The notes: generated by a model not told the origin, from the sequence alone. Counted from the stretch's first letter, positions 1-10,568 are shown. The stretch is DNA of 64,000 bases from Candidatus Thorarchaeota archaeon (GCA_019057475.1 DXJO01000038.1:20801-84800), one strand, 5' to 3'. Made by a program: numbers and translations.

Positions 1-1
1 C

Positions 2-814
2 AGTAGCCGAAAATGGATATGTGACAAATGTCTTGATGACGCAAAGAAGACCCTGCTGAAGGTGTACGATGACTTCTTGGTTCATGACTTAGGAATCAAT
101 CCGGAGTTGATCCAACTGAACTATAGCGGTCATCGTGGATACCATATCAGAGTGCGTGACCCGAAAGTATACAAATTGGGCTCAAATGCGCGTGTCGAAA
201 TTGTGCATTTCATAACTGGAATGGGTTTCGACAGCACAAAAGCAGTTATTATCGATGGCAGCATTCCCCGGGTTTCGCCCCGGAGCTTTCCCGGATGGGC
301 TGGGAAGACTGCCCACGCGATGGTTGAGTTCATCAAGAACATCGACACCTATCTTGGAACGGAACAATGGGTGAAACGTCTGAAGAAGAACAGGACTGCT
401 GCCATAAAGGGGCTCCAGCGAGAGCCGCCCATTATCACCACGGTGCCAGGTATAGGCGTGAAATCTTGGCAAGAGATTGCAGCCAAATCCACTATGGCCT
501 TTGGCGGAGAGATTGATGTGCCAGTAACTCATGACATTCACAGAATCATCCGTCTAATAGGAAGCCTCAATGGCAAGACCGGTTTCCTTGTTTCAGAGCT
601 CACGCGTGATGAAACAGATGATTTCGACCCCTTCGGCGACGCTCTTGCCTTTGACGAAGGTGCGCTTAAGCTGAGAGTCACCGGTGGGCAGGTCAAGGTT
701 CCAAGATTCCGGATTGGTGACGACGCATACGGTCCATACGGGGATGAAGTTGTAGAGCTTCCAATGTCTGCTGCAGTCTTTCTACTGTGCAAAGGAGTGG
801 CTACCATTGAGTGA
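2..814 (+). CDS. priS: DNA primase small (catalytic) subunit PriS, 5' truncated by window start
   Basis: Frame is open upstream of the listed start to base 2 (..SSRKWICDKCLDDAKKTLLKVYDDFL..); 'GYHIRV' and 'IIDGSIPR' context typical of archaeal/eukaryotic small primase; adjacent to a GINS-like gene. Confidence 0.85.
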   Translation, partial: SSRKWICDKCLDDAKKTLLKVYDDFLVHDLGINPELIQLNYSGHRGYHIRVRDPKVYKLGSNARVEIVHFITGMGFDSTKAVIIDGSIPRVSPRSFPGWAGKTAHAMVEFIKNIDTYLGTEQWVKRLKKNRTAAIKGLQREPPIITTVPGIGVKSWQEIAAKSTMAFGGEIDVPVTHDIHRIIRLIGSLNGKTGFLVSELTRDETDDFDPFGDALAFDEGALKLRVTGGQVKVPRFRIGDDAYGPYGDEVVELPMSAAVFLLCKGVATIE

Positions 815-1442
815 TGTGAGTTATAATGACATAGAGTCTGCCTGGGAACAGGAAACCGCGAACGAGAATCTGCAGGATCTTGAGGACCTGAAGCTCAGTA
901 GAATGATTTCATATCTCTCTGAGATTCGCGTTTCCCTAGCCAAGACAAAAGCAGAAGATCAACTCCAAGCTGATCTTTTCGCACAAGAAGCATTGAACGT
1001 CGAGTTCATGTTGAACGACCTTCTATTACTTCGACAGAATAAGATTCTGAAGGATGCCCTCGCACAAAGGCGTCCAATAGGTACAATGACACTTGCAGAA
1101 GAAGAGTTCTACAATCGTCTTCTGCGAGGAGTCGAAGGACACCAGGAGTTCATCAAAGGCGCTCTGACTGGCACCCCGCCTTCAACTAAAAAACAATCTA
1201 CCAGAAAGAAGCGCAAGAAAGGTGACGATAAATCAGATGTTCCCCCAGAAGAGGCTACGGATTACGTCCTCGTCAGATTTCTGCGGCCTATCAAGGATGC
1301 ATTCATGGGTCTGGACGAAGCCACCTATGGTCCATTCAAGAAAGAGGATATCGCAACCATACCAACAGAGAATGCGCGAGCATGGCTTCTTGATGGTACA
1401 ATTATCAGGGTTGTGCCTGAAGAATTGGAGGCCAAGAAGTGA
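807..1442 (+). CDS. GINS-family DNA replication protein (Gins51/23-like)
   Basis: Helical N-terminus plus C-terminal 'VLVRFLRPIKDAFMGLDEATYGPFKKEDIATIPTENARAWLLDGTIIRV' typical of the GINS B-domain; overlaps priS. Confidence 0.8.
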   Translation: MSDVSYNDIESAWEQETANENLQDLEDLKLSRMISYLSEIRVSLAKTKAEDQLQADLFAQEALNVEFMLNDLLLLRQNKILKDALAQRRPIGTMTLAEEEFYNRLLRGVEGHQEFIKGALTGTPPSTKKQSTRKKRKKGDDKSDVPPEEATDYVLVRFLRPIKDAFMGLDEATYGPFKKEDIATIPTENARAWLLDGTIIRVVPEELEAKK

Positions 1443-1732
1443 GAGATCCTGAAAATCTTGTCCTTCAGCTCACGGAATTGAGAAACAATATAGTCAGAAT
1501 GCAGAGCGAAATCGAACAGGAATATGAGAAGTTCCAGGTGGCGCTTAGCGGTGTTCTTCGCATCCTCTCAGGAGAGGGCAGCGCGATACTAAAGGCGATT
1601 CAAGGCTCTCCTGAAGAGGTGAAGGGGTATTTGATTCAGCTCGCATCACAGCTTCGCCAGCATACGACTAAATCTTGGGAGTCGTTGAAGATAGAACTGG
1701 ACAACATGATAGAGCTAATCCAAGGGAAATAG
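1439..1732 (+). CDS. hypothetical coiled-coil-like protein in replication operon
   Basis: ORF overlaps the GINS stop by 4 nt (GTGA), co-directional. Confidence 0.55.
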   Translation: MRDPENLVLQLTELRNNIVRMQSEIEQEYEKFQVALSGVLRILSGEGSAILKAIQGSPEEVKGYLIQLASQLRQHTTKSWESLKIELDNMIELIQGK

Positions 1733-1774
1733 GAACAGAAACTTCTAAGAGGGATTAACAACCTCTAGAATCCC

Positions 1775-1963
1775 ATGCCCACGAAGCATCGCGTACCACT
1801 TCTCTTGGTTGGAATCATATGTGTCACACTAGCGATGCTTGGCATCCTTATGCAGCCCTTTGAGAATGCAGGGCTGCTAGAGATACTGGGATACGAAGTG
1901 ATGGTGATTGGCTGTACAGTTCTCCTTCTGTTTCTCCTGTACAAAGGTGGTTTCTCAGAGTAG
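1775..1963 (+). CDS. small two-TM hypothetical protein
   Basis: Two hydrophobic segments in 62 aa; no motif. Confidence 0.4.
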   Translation: MPTKHRVPLLLVGIICVTLAMLGILMQPFENAGLLEILGYEVMVIGCTVLLLFLLYKGGFSE

Positions 1964-2139
1964 GACAGACGCGAAACTCAGGATACCCGTTTGGCTGCCA
2001 CCGGCCGAAGATTTGACACCCGAAAGCAGCGTGTATGTTTTCTCTTTGTAACAGATGTCAGTGATGAAAACTATTAATACCTGTCAGGAATTCGCAAACG
2101 CACTCAGCACATAGTTCGCTTAGTCTTTGTGGTGCGTTT

Positions 2140-2685
2140 GTGATGACCGAAACAGAAGAAAAGGCTGATCCGCCAGCCGTGATGATTGAACCCATTGACA
2201 TCTCCAAACTGGATCCGGACTTTCGAGAAGGAATCAGGAGCATGCCCAACGGGGAGGAACTCTCTGCGTGCTTTGCTTGTTCGACTTGTACCGCCGCATG
2301 CCCTATTGCGAACACTTGGAAGTACAAGCCCCATCAGCTGATACGCATGATTCTTCTCGGAATGCGTGAGGAGGTTCTATCCTCTGAGGAAATCTGGCTC
2401 TGTTTGACATGCTTTGAGTGTCAAGAACGCTGCCCACAGAATGTGCGGGTGACAGACATATTCTTCGACTGCAAGAACCTTGCGGCGGAGGAGAGCATGA
2501 TTCCGGACAGCATCGTAGGCCTAGCAAAAGAACTCTTAGACAAGGGCCAGCTCTATGTTGTCACTGCAGATTGGGAACGTGAGGACATGGATCTTGAGCC
2601 AGAAGTTCCAGGTCTCTCTACTGAAGAGTTCAAGGCTATTCTAAAAGGAACTAGAACAGGTCGTATTGTAGGGGGCGATGAATAA
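2140..2685 (+). CDS. hdrC: heterodisulfide reductase subunit C-like 4Fe-4S protein
   Basis: CFACSTCTAACP and CLTCFECQERCPQ clusters; followed by HdrB. Confidence 0.85.
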   Translation: MMTETEEKADPPAVMIEPIDISKLDPDFREGIRSMPNGEELSACFACSTCTAACPIANTWKYKPHQLIRMILLGMREEVLSSEEIWLCLTCFECQERCPQNVRVTDIFFDCKNLAAEESMIPDSIVGLAKELLDKGQLYVVTADWEREDMDLEPEVPGLSTEEFKAILKGTRTGRIVGGDE

Positions 2686-3552
2686 ATGCCATCATATAAT
2701 TTGTACATGGGTTGTAGTGTACCAGCAAATTATCCAAACTATGAAACTTCTCTGTTTAGAGTTGCAGACAAGTTCGGCATAGAATTGATTTACATGGAGG
2801 GTGTCAGTTGCTGTGGAAGTCCAAATCTCCGCGCGATAGATTATATGGGCTGGCTAATTGTTAATGCAAGGACATTGGCCGTTGCTGAGAAGAATGGTCA
2901 TGACATAGTCACCCCATGCAATGGTTGTTTTGGCTCTCTAAAGGACGTGTACCACTTTCTCATACATAATGCTGATTACAGAGAGAAGGTAAATGCCGAG
3001 CTAAAGAAAACCGGCGTGGAGTTCAAGGGCACTATCAAACCACGCCACTTCATTGAGGCACTATACAACGACATAGGCATTGACGAAATCAAGAAGAAGA
3101 TTACAAAGCCTCTTGATGGGGTAGGAATCGCTATCCATTATGGTTGTCATCTGTTACGCCCAAAAGATGTGACTGAGTTCAAACCAGAGATTTTCGAGGC
3201 TCTCATTAGAGTCACAGGTGCCAGTGTAGTTGAATATCCATTATGGAAGCAGTGCTGTGGTGCCACTGTACTGCCAGTCAATGAAGAACTCGCAATCAGA
3301 CTGGCGCGCGACAAGCTAAAGTCCATGAAGGAGGCGGGAGCAGTCTTCACGACAGTTTCCTGTCCTGCATGCGGAAATCAGCTCGATTTACAACAGCTGG
3401 GATTGAAGGAGTCATATGGGGAAGAGTACAACCTGCCAGTTCTCTTCATCACACAGATTCTGGGGCTTGCGATGGGTATGGGGGACGATGAAGTCGGTCT
3501 CGAGATGAACAGGGTTCCAGCAGATCCGATTCTCAAGCACCTGAGCGGTTGA
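2686..3552 (+). CDS. hdrB: heterodisulfide reductase subunit B-like (CCG domain)
   Basis: Two CCG-type cysteine motifs (SCCGSPN..TPCNGC; HYGCH..QCCGA..SCPACG). Confidence 0.88.
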   Translation: MPSYNLYMGCSVPANYPNYETSLFRVADKFGIELIYMEGVSCCGSPNLRAIDYMGWLIVNARTLAVAEKNGHDIVTPCNGCFGSLKDVYHFLIHNADYREKVNAELKKTGVEFKGTIKPRHFIEALYNDIGIDEIKKKITKPLDGVGIAIHYGCHLLRPKDVTEFKPEIFEALIRVTGASVVEYPLWKQCCGATVLPVNEELAIRLARDKLKSMKEAGAVFTTVSCPACGNQLDLQQLGLKESYGEEYNLPVLFITQILGLAMGMGDDEVGLEMNRVPADPILKHLSG

Positions 3553-3553
3553 G

Positions 3554-4816
3554 GTGAAGACAGTAGTGTCTGATCCGGTACTAGTCATTGGAGCCGGAGT
3601 AGCAGGATTAACCGCAGCTACTCAGCTGGCAGACTCCGGGATTCGAACTGTACTAGTTGACCGGCTGCCCATTGTTGGTGGAAATGCTATGGACCTGTAC
3701 AAGGCATTCCCAACGGATGATTGCTTCTATTGTTTCGAGGGGAGTCGATCGAGGCCTGGAATTCGGAAGTGCTTCTATAGAAGCGCGATTTTGGACCAGC
3801 CAAATATTGAACTCAAAGTCAATGCCGAAGTCACTGAGATAAGCGGCAGCCCTGGCAAGTTTCAAGCTAAACTTAGCGTAGGTTCACAGTACATTGATTC
3901 AAAGAAGTGCATCATGTGTGGACTTTGCATTGAGCGCTCTAACGCTTTCAGCTTACCTTCGCCACAATGTCAACCTCAGGCAGTGATTTATGACCCTGAG
4001 CTGAGTGACGAGGGCGCCAAGAAGGCAGAAGAGGAGTGCCCGACAAAGGCGATTAATCTGGGCGCCCAATCCTCGGAGGAAACGGTTCAGGTTTCCGACA
4101 TAGTAATTGCTACTGGTTATCATGAGATGAAACCTGTTTCAATAGATGAGTACGGTTACGGCAAGATACCCAATGTAGTTACGCAGTTAGAACTGGCTCA
4201 GATTCTTGACCCCAACGGTAAGTCGGGAGGCGCCTTGGTTCGCCCCTCCGACGATGGTCAGGTAAAGAGGGTGATGATGGTGCAATGTGTGGGCAGTAGA
4301 GATGAGAACTACTACCCCTTCTGCTCCAAGATATGCTGTGTCTATGCGCTAAAGCACGCTAACATCATTGTACTCGAACGAGATGGCACCCAAGTGACAG
4401 TAGTGTACATGGACATCCGAACTTACGACAGACATGAACGCTACTATCGAGTGGCGCGAGATGCAGGTGTCAGATTCGTCCGCGGAAGGGTAAGCAGACT
4501 TGAAGCATGTGAGGATGGAACCTTAGACATCATAGCCTATGATTCGCTGCTTGACAAGTACCTGAAATTCAATGTCGATCTCTTTGTTCTCTCATCAGCA
4601 TTGGAACCGCCAAAGGGCAGTGCTGAGCTGATAAAATCACTCGGTCTACACTCTGCTAGTGGCTTCGTGGGTCCGGCTGACTCCACCTCTGAGAACGAGG
4701 TTGTCGCTGGTGATCATGTTTACGTGTGTGGCGCAGCGACAGGTCCCGCTGAAATTCCTGAGAGTGTTACACAGGCGAGGGCGGTAGTAAGCATGATTCT
4801 ACAAAGTAGGAAGTGA
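3554..4816 (+). CDS. HdrA-like FAD/Fe-S oxidoreductase
   Basis: GAGVAGLTAA dinucleotide-binding motif; CIMCGLC; VQCVGSRDENYYPFCSKICC typical of HdrA. Confidence 0.82.
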   Translation: MKTVVSDPVLVIGAGVAGLTAATQLADSGIRTVLVDRLPIVGGNAMDLYKAFPTDDCFYCFEGSRSRPGIRKCFYRSAILDQPNIELKVNAEVTEISGSPGKFQAKLSVGSQYIDSKKCIMCGLCIERSNAFSLPSPQCQPQAVIYDPELSDEGAKKAEEECPTKAINLGAQSSEETVQVSDIVIATGYHEMKPVSIDEYGYGKIPNVVTQLELAQILDPNGKSGGALVRPSDDGQVKRVMMVQCVGSRDENYYPFCSKICCVYALKHANIIVLERDGTQVTVVYMDIRTYDRHERYYRVARDAGVRFVRGRVSRLEACEDGTLDIIAYDSLLDKYLKFNVDLFVLSSALEPPKGSAELIKSLGLHSASGFVGPADSTSENEVVAGDHVYVCGAATGPAEIPESVTQARAVVSMILQSRK

Positions 4817-6993
4817 AGCGAAAGGTGGCGGACAACAAATCGGCAGTTCTGGTTTGCACGTGCGGCAAGCAGCTTCAACTAGACTACGAGCTAATCAAGA
4901 ACGCTGTCAGCAAGATGAAACTGGCTGCCTCAGTGACAGTCCATGACCTTGTGTGCCAAGAAGAGGGTCTGGCCAAGATATCAGAACTGGTCGACAAACA
5001 TGGTGGCCGTGTCGTAATCGCCGCCTGCACCAACCAGAAAATACAGCCGCGCATTGACGAGCAGCTAGAATTAAACGGAAAGGGCTCCACCCAGTTGCAG
5101 TACGTGAACATCCGTGAGCACTCTGCATGGGTACATGAGAACCAGGAAGAAGCAACCAGAAAAGCGATAGACATGATTAGGGGCGTCCTCGCGCGATCTG
5201 CAGGCTCCACACCTCGCCAAGTCGAGAAGAAAAATATCCCCAGTCATGTGACAGTCGTTGGCGGTGGGATTGCCGGGATTGAAGCCGCGCTGAGCTTGTC
5301 CAATCTAGGATATGAAGTGACACTGATTGAGCTCGAAGAGGAACTAGGAGGACATGTCATTCTCCTTCCTGTGGTAGCTCCAACAGGCAAGTCTGGAAAA
5401 GAAATCCTAACTGGCAGGCTTGATGCACTTCAAAAGAATAAAGGCATCAACGTGATGACAAAGACTCGAGTTAAGTTCGTTGAAGGCGAGATGGGCAGTT
5501 TCATAGTGCATTACACCACGGATGAGAATGAAAACGAGAAGACCATTGAAACATCAGCCATAGTGATGGCAACTGGATTCAGAGAGTTCAAACCCACAAT
5601 GATGGATGAGTACAGATACGGGAAGAATCCTGATGTCCTCACCCAGTTCGAGCTGTCCTGCATGCTCTCGGAAGGGGCTCTTGCACGGCCCTCGGATGGC
5701 GAAGAAGTTAAGGACATTGTCATGGTGCAGTGTGTTGGAAGCCGAGATGAGGAATACAAGCGTGACTGCAGTAAACTATGTTGCACGTTTGCGATTGACA
5801 ATTCACTATCGATTATCGAGAAAGTTCCAGATGCGAAGATACGCGTTATCTACATGGACATCCGCGTACCATTCGAGCATGAGATGATATACAAGGAATC
5901 ACGTGACAAGGGCGTCGACTACATTCGCGGTCGTATCAGTAGAGTATGGGAAACGGATGGAAAAACACGCGTCCAGTTCTACGATTCCCTTCTGAATCAG
6001 TATTTTGAGGTCACCCCTGATCTAGTTGTCCTATCATCGGCTATTCTTCCGCCAGAAGGCACCAGAGAACTCTCGGAGACCCTTGGTTATTTGGTTGAAG
6101 ATGATGGTCATATCAAGGAGCTATATGGTAAGCTTCGGCGGAATGAAACTCGCAGACGCGGGGTAATAGCTGTAGGTGGAGTCACTCGGCCACAGTTCGT
6201 TTTTGAGGCGGTCACTGATGCCCAGGCAGGGGCATTGATGTTACATACTGAACTTCAAGGCGGTAGCATCGAGGGCGTGGCACGTGGTGCAGTTCTGAAC
6301 GTTGATGATTGCGTGGGATGCAGCCTCTGCGCGCAGCAATGTCCTCGTGGAGTGCCCCTGATGATTGAGCAGACAGACAAAGAGGAAGAGGATGAAGAGC
6401 AGAAATTCATCTTCATTGCATCGATTGATACTCTACTCTGTCACGCGTGTGGAGTCTGTCAGAGCCTTTGCCCCACTGGAGCAACGCAGCTAAACTTCCT
6501 CACCAATGAACAACTCTGGTCAGAGATAGAGGCCACACTCGAAGGAGCAGGTCCAGACTATCCAATCACCCTGTGTTTCTATTGTGAGGAGTGTTCGGTT
6601 TCCACAATTGATATTGTGGGAACTAGAAAGATGAACTACCCCGCAAGTACTCGTCTGATTCCTGTCCCATGTGCAGGTCGGGTTTCCATTATTGACATCT
6701 TAAAGGCACTTGAAAGCGGAGCCAGCACAGTGATGATCGCAGCCTGTGAAACTGATAGGTGCCATATCGGAGGCACTGGGAATGAGATAGCACAGGTCCA
6801 AGTGGATGTGGCACGAGAGATACTCACTGCCATCGGTTGGAAGGGTGAGCGGGTTGATATGTTCAGGATGTTCAGCGCCGAACCTGAAAGATTCACGACT
6901 GCAATCAATGAGATGGTGAAACGTTCAAAGGAATTAGGTCCAACTCCTGTCCATCAAGGAACCTCAGGCAAGTGGATGGAGGCGAGCAAGTGA
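4813..6993 (+). CDS. hdrA: HdrA-like protein fused to C-terminal MvhD-like domain
   Basis: GGGIAGIEAALSL, VQCVGSRDEEYKRDCSKLCC, two 4Fe-4S motifs, C-terminal CFYCEECS..CAGR..ACETDRCH (MvhD-like). Confidence 0.85.
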   Translation: MKRKVADNKSAVLVCTCGKQLQLDYELIKNAVSKMKLAASVTVHDLVCQEEGLAKISELVDKHGGRVVIAACTNQKIQPRIDEQLELNGKGSTQLQYVNIREHSAWVHENQEEATRKAIDMIRGVLARSAGSTPRQVEKKNIPSHVTVVGGGIAGIEAALSLSNLGYEVTLIELEEELGGHVILLPVVAPTGKSGKEILTGRLDALQKNKGINVMTKTRVKFVEGEMGSFIVHYTTDENENEKTIETSAIVMATGFREFKPTMMDEYRYGKNPDVLTQFELSCMLSEGALARPSDGEEVKDIVMVQCVGSRDEEYKRDCSKLCCTFAIDNSLSIIEKVPDAKIRVIYMDIRVPFEHEMIYKESRDKGVDYIRGRISRVWETDGKTRVQFYDSLLNQYFEVTPDLVVLSSAILPPEGTRELSETLGYLVEDDGHIKELYGKLRRNETRRRGVIAVGGVTRPQFVFEAVTDAQAGALMLHTELQGGSIEGVARGAVLNVDDCVGCSLCAQQCPRGVPLMIEQTDKEEEDEEQKFIFIASIDTLLCHACGVCQSLCPTGATQLNFLTNEQLWSEIEATLEGAGPDYPITLCFYCEECSVSTIDIVGTRKMNYPASTRLIPVPCAGRVSIIDILKALESGASTVMIAACETDRCHIGGTGNEIAQVQVDVAREILTAIGWKGERVDMFRMFSAEPERFTTAINEMVKRSKELGPTPVHQGTSGKWMEASK

Positions 6994-9254
6994 GCGACGT
7001 TGCGACGGAGAAATCAATGGCTCCCAAACGCCAGCGCATGATGGACATGGTTCTCTTCATTGGAGGTCTCAAGGAAGAGTCCGCAATACCTCCGAGCAAG
7101 GTCAATGAGGAAATCGAGAATCTGAAACGTGATGTTACACCTCTTACAGAATCTATTCTGGAGTTTCCAGATGCATACCTGGCCGAGTTCATAGGAGTGG
7201 CCCAACGAACAAGAATGGTAGAACAGATTCATAATCCATCTGTTCTCCCTGAGGCGGTTGCCAGTCTGGAATCAGCCCTCACCAAAATAGACTCCGAAGC
7301 TGTTTCAGGCCTTCTAGTACTACTGAGGAACTCACTAAACCGCACGGAAAGTACTGACGAAGCACCAGAGGGGGGTGTGGCTGGGGACATTGAGGCAATA
7401 CTGAACCCTCTGCCAGAATTAATCTCCAAGATAGATTCAACCATAGGTGAATACGAGGAAACGGCAAGGTCCAATGCAGAGGCGGCAACAATTAAGCTAA
7501 CATCGCTGATTGACACCTTGGAGAACCTCACCTCTGACATGGAATCGGATGCTGACGCAACACTTGATGGATTCCAGAAGCTCGGGGCAAAGACCAGATA
7601 TGGTCCGTTTCTGCGGGCTGCGGCACAGCTCAAACGCGGCAAGAGAGAAGGAAGAATCGATGATGAACTGTTCCTTCAACTACTTACAGCTAATCTGCTC
7701 ACCGAGCTCCGCCGAGGCGTCATCATGTTTATTTTGAACAAAGTGGGCTCAAGAACAGTTCCTCAACTCGGCGAGCTTATAAAAACACACCCCTCCGAGG
7801 TTCAGAAGGTCATTGTGAGCATGTTCGAGAGGGGTGAAGTTGAGATGGTGGGCCTTGACGGCGACTCTCCTATCTTTGCACGAGTCATGACCGACACGCC
7901 CGGTACAACGCTTGTGTTGAAGCAGATTATCCAACAACTCCGTGGAATGCTTGGTTCCCTTGATGAATCACTCCGCACATCAACCGAGTCCATGCTTGGG
8001 GCATTGGATCGACACTTGGAACGACTGGTCCTACTTGGCGCCTACGAGGAGGCATCTCTTGCTGAAACACTGAATGAATTGCGGGAGAGCACTGATTCAG
8101 CGACCGAAGCTGTCTTGAGTAGTCCGACCTCAGACACCTCTGAAGAGCTTCAGCTACTGGTTTCTGCTGGTCTTGAGGCATTTACACGATTCAGGCTCAA
8201 GATAGCGTTAGAGAAGGGCCCGAATCTTGTTTCCGATACCAACGTCTATGGCGAGAAACTCGACCCAGAAGTCTACAAGACTATGATGAATAGCTATCTT
8301 GACAATGAGCTCGAGCGAGGTACTATGCTGATTCTAATCCGTGAGCTTGGAGCCATGAGCGCCAAGGACTTGGCTGAGAAGACCAAGATTCCCCAGGATA
8401 GGATATTCAGCCATCTTCTAAGGATGAAGCGGGACGAACTCTTGCTCCTCGCCGGTGAGGAACACGGATACGTTCTGTACGATGTACCCCGAACACTTAG
8501 CGAGGCCGAAATCGCTACCAAAACCGTTTCCGACCTTGCGTTCCAACTCGCCTCCGCCAGAATTGAGCTTGAATCAGTATTAGGTGACTTCAAGGCTGAA
8601 AATATCGGGAAGCTGGCAACCTCCTTGGAAACCTTCTCAAAAGCGCGCGACAAACTGGAAAAGGTGACAGTCAAAGGCTCAGTCATTGCCGAGTCAGTGC
8701 TGAAGGGCGTGGAAGACAAAGTAAGGTCCGCTGTAGCAATGACATACCGGACCCGCGCAAAGCTCCCGAGCACGCGCTCCAAGGTAACGATTGAAGAGCT
8801 AATGGATGTGGATGTTCCGTCAGTTCTGGAGGAATATCGTTCTCAAATGGGCTACGCTCCTCTTCTAGGCTTCGGGACCATTGAATGGGAACAGTCTAAA
8901 TGTCTAGGATGCAAATCGTGTGAGATTGACTGTCCCGAGGATGCAATCGAGCTCAAGCCCGTGATAGATGTGCAGGAGTTCTTCGAGTTATCTGAAGAGT
9001 CCATGAAGAACCTTCCAGTGAATAAGGCACTATTCTACCAGACCGTACGAAACCTCGCCACGAAGAAACCCGTAAAACGCATCAGGCTGGCGAACGAAGC
9101 TCCTGGTTTTGGCACAATTGAGGTGGACCTCTGGCTCTGCGTGGGATGCCGGACCTGTGTCAGACGATGTCCAGGACCTGAAAATGGAGCCCTTGAACTC
9201 GTGCTGAAGTGGAACTTGCCCGAGGTTGTCAAACAGATCACGTCAGAAACTTAG
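6990..9254 (+). CDS. large protein with two wHTH-like repeats and C-terminal 2x[4Fe-4S] ferredoxin domain
   Basis: Repeats around 'LRRGVIMFILNKVGSRTVPQLGEL..' and 'LERGTMLILIRELGAMSAKDLAEKT..'; CLGCKSCEIDCPEDAIEL and CVGCRTCVRRCP; GTGA overlap with preceding hdrA. Confidence 0.75.
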   Translation: MSDVATEKSMAPKRQRMMDMVLFIGGLKEESAIPPSKVNEEIENLKRDVTPLTESILEFPDAYLAEFIGVAQRTRMVEQIHNPSVLPEAVASLESALTKIDSEAVSGLLVLLRNSLNRTESTDEAPEGGVAGDIEAILNPLPELISKIDSTIGEYEETARSNAEAATIKLTSLIDTLENLTSDMESDADATLDGFQKLGAKTRYGPFLRAAAQLKRGKREGRIDDELFLQLLTANLLTELRRGVIMFILNKVGSRTVPQLGELIKTHPSEVQKVIVSMFERGEVEMVGLDGDSPIFARVMTDTPGTTLVLKQIIQQLRGMLGSLDESLRTSTESMLGALDRHLERLVLLGAYEEASLAETLNELRESTDSATEAVLSSPTSDTSEELQLLVSAGLEAFTRFRLKIALEKGPNLVSDTNVYGEKLDPEVYKTMMNSYLDNELERGTMLILIRELGAMSAKDLAEKTKIPQDRIFSHLLRMKRDELLLLAGEEHGYVLYDVPRTLSEAEIATKTVSDLAFQLASARIELESVLGDFKAENIGKLATSLETFSKARDKLEKVTVKGSVIAESVLKGVEDKVRSAVAMTYRTRAKLPSTRSKVTIEELMDVDVPSVLEEYRSQMGYAPLLGFGTIEWEQSKCLGCKSCEIDCPEDAIELKPVIDVQEFFELSEESMKNLPVNKALFYQTVRNLATKKPVKRIRLANEAPGFGTIEVDLWLCVGCRTCVRRCPGPENGALELVLKWNLPEVVKQITSET

Positions 9255-9368
9255 TCCAGTTCTGGCTATTCAACAGAAACCAACCCTCTTCTATTGCTGA
9301 TTCATAACTGAAATATACTACCACATTGAAGCGTTGTTACCAGAACTATCACAGGGGAGCATGCTATC

Positions 9369-10568
9369 ATGATTGACTTTTCGCTATCCAAGGAGCAACT
9401 CGAGCTGCAGAGAAGAGCGCGCGAGTTCGCACACCAGTACATGATTCCTTACGCCAAGTACTACGACAAGACCGGTGAGTTTCCGTTCCCGATTATGAAA
9501 CGATGTTGGGAGTCTGGGCTGATGAACCTTGGAATTCCAAAAGAGTATGGGGGACCTGGACTGGGAATCCTAGAGCAATGCATTGTCGTTGAGGAAATGG
9601 CCGCAGGTTGTCCGGGAATGACCACAAGCATCTATGTCAACAGTCTTGGCGCTGAACCAATTCTGGTTGCTGGAACTGACGAACAGAAGGAGAAGTACCT
9701 GAGGCCCCTCACAGAAGACTTGAAATTTGTCAGCTTTGCGTGCTCTGAACCGTATATGGGTAGCGATGTTGCGGGCATAAGGACTCGGGCAAAGAAAGAG
9801 GGTAATGGTTACGTACTGAACGGTTCGAAGTTCTGGATCACTAATGCACCATATGCTGACTATTTCACAGTCTTTGCGAGTCTGGATCCCAGCAAACGAC
9901 ACAAGGCTCTCTGCGCTTTCATAGTCGACGCCGATACACCTGGAGTGAGAACGGGGCCGCCTGTGGAAAAGATGGGACATCGCGCATCCACGACTTCCTC
10001 AGTCATATTCAAGGATGCCAAGGTACCAGCAGAGAATCTATTGGGATCAGAGGGAATGGGCTTCTCAATTGCCATGCAGACCTTCTCAATGACTAGGCCC
10101 GCGATTGCTGCTTTCTCCACTGGTCTTGCTAGAGCAGCAATGGAGTATGCTAGGGCGTATGTGGACAAGAGAGAGGTTTTCACGAAGAAACTGCGTAAAT
10201 TCGACGTAATCCAGTTCAAACTAGCCGAGATGTACATGAAAATCGAGGCATCTCGCGCATTGTACCTCAAGGCCGCGTGGACCGCGGATAAGGGTGAAAA
10301 TGCAACAGTGCCTGCTAGCGTGGCCAAGGCATATGCTACGGACGCTGCAATGGAGGTTGCAAGTGAAGCTCTGCAGATTCATGGTGGGTACGGCTACATA
10401 GACCAGTATCCCCTTGAGAAACTGTTTCGTGACGCGAAGCTCTATCAAATTTATGAGGGTACAAGCGAGATACAACGGCTCATTCTCGGCAGGCATGTGC
10501 TTGATGGCTACGTTCCTGCCATGGAAAAGATACCAAAATGGGGCAGTAAAAAAGCCCCCGATTTCTGA
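9369..10568 (+). CDS. acyl-CoA dehydrogenase
   Basis: Full-length ACAD signature (ACSEPYMGSDVAGIRTRAKK, QIHGGYGYIDQYPLEKLFRDAKLYQIYEGTSEIQRLILGR). Confidence 0.95.
   Translation: MIDFSLSKEQLELQRRAREFAHQYMIPYAKYYDKTGEFPFPIMKRCWESGLMNLGIPKEYGGPGLGILEQCIVVEEMAAGCPGMTTSIYVNSLGAEPILVAGTDEQKEKYLRPLTEDLKFVSFACSEPYMGSDVAGIRTRAKKEGNGYVLNGSKFWITNAPYADYFTVFASLDPSKRHKALCAFIVDADTPGVRTGPPVEKMGHRASTTSSVIFKDAKVPAENLLGSEGMGFSIAMQTFSMTRPAIAAFSTGLARAAMEYARAYVDKREVFTKKLRKFDVIQFKLAEMYMKIEASRALYLKAAWTADKGENATVPASVAKAYATDAAMEVASEALQIHGGYGYIDQYPLEKLFRDAKLYQIYEGTSEIQRLILGRHVLDGYVPAMEKIPKWGSKKAPDF

Noticed and set aside
3630-3660. 'gggattcgaactgtac' as tRNA T-arm
   Set aside because: Inside the HdrA-like coding frame with no accompanying cloverleaf
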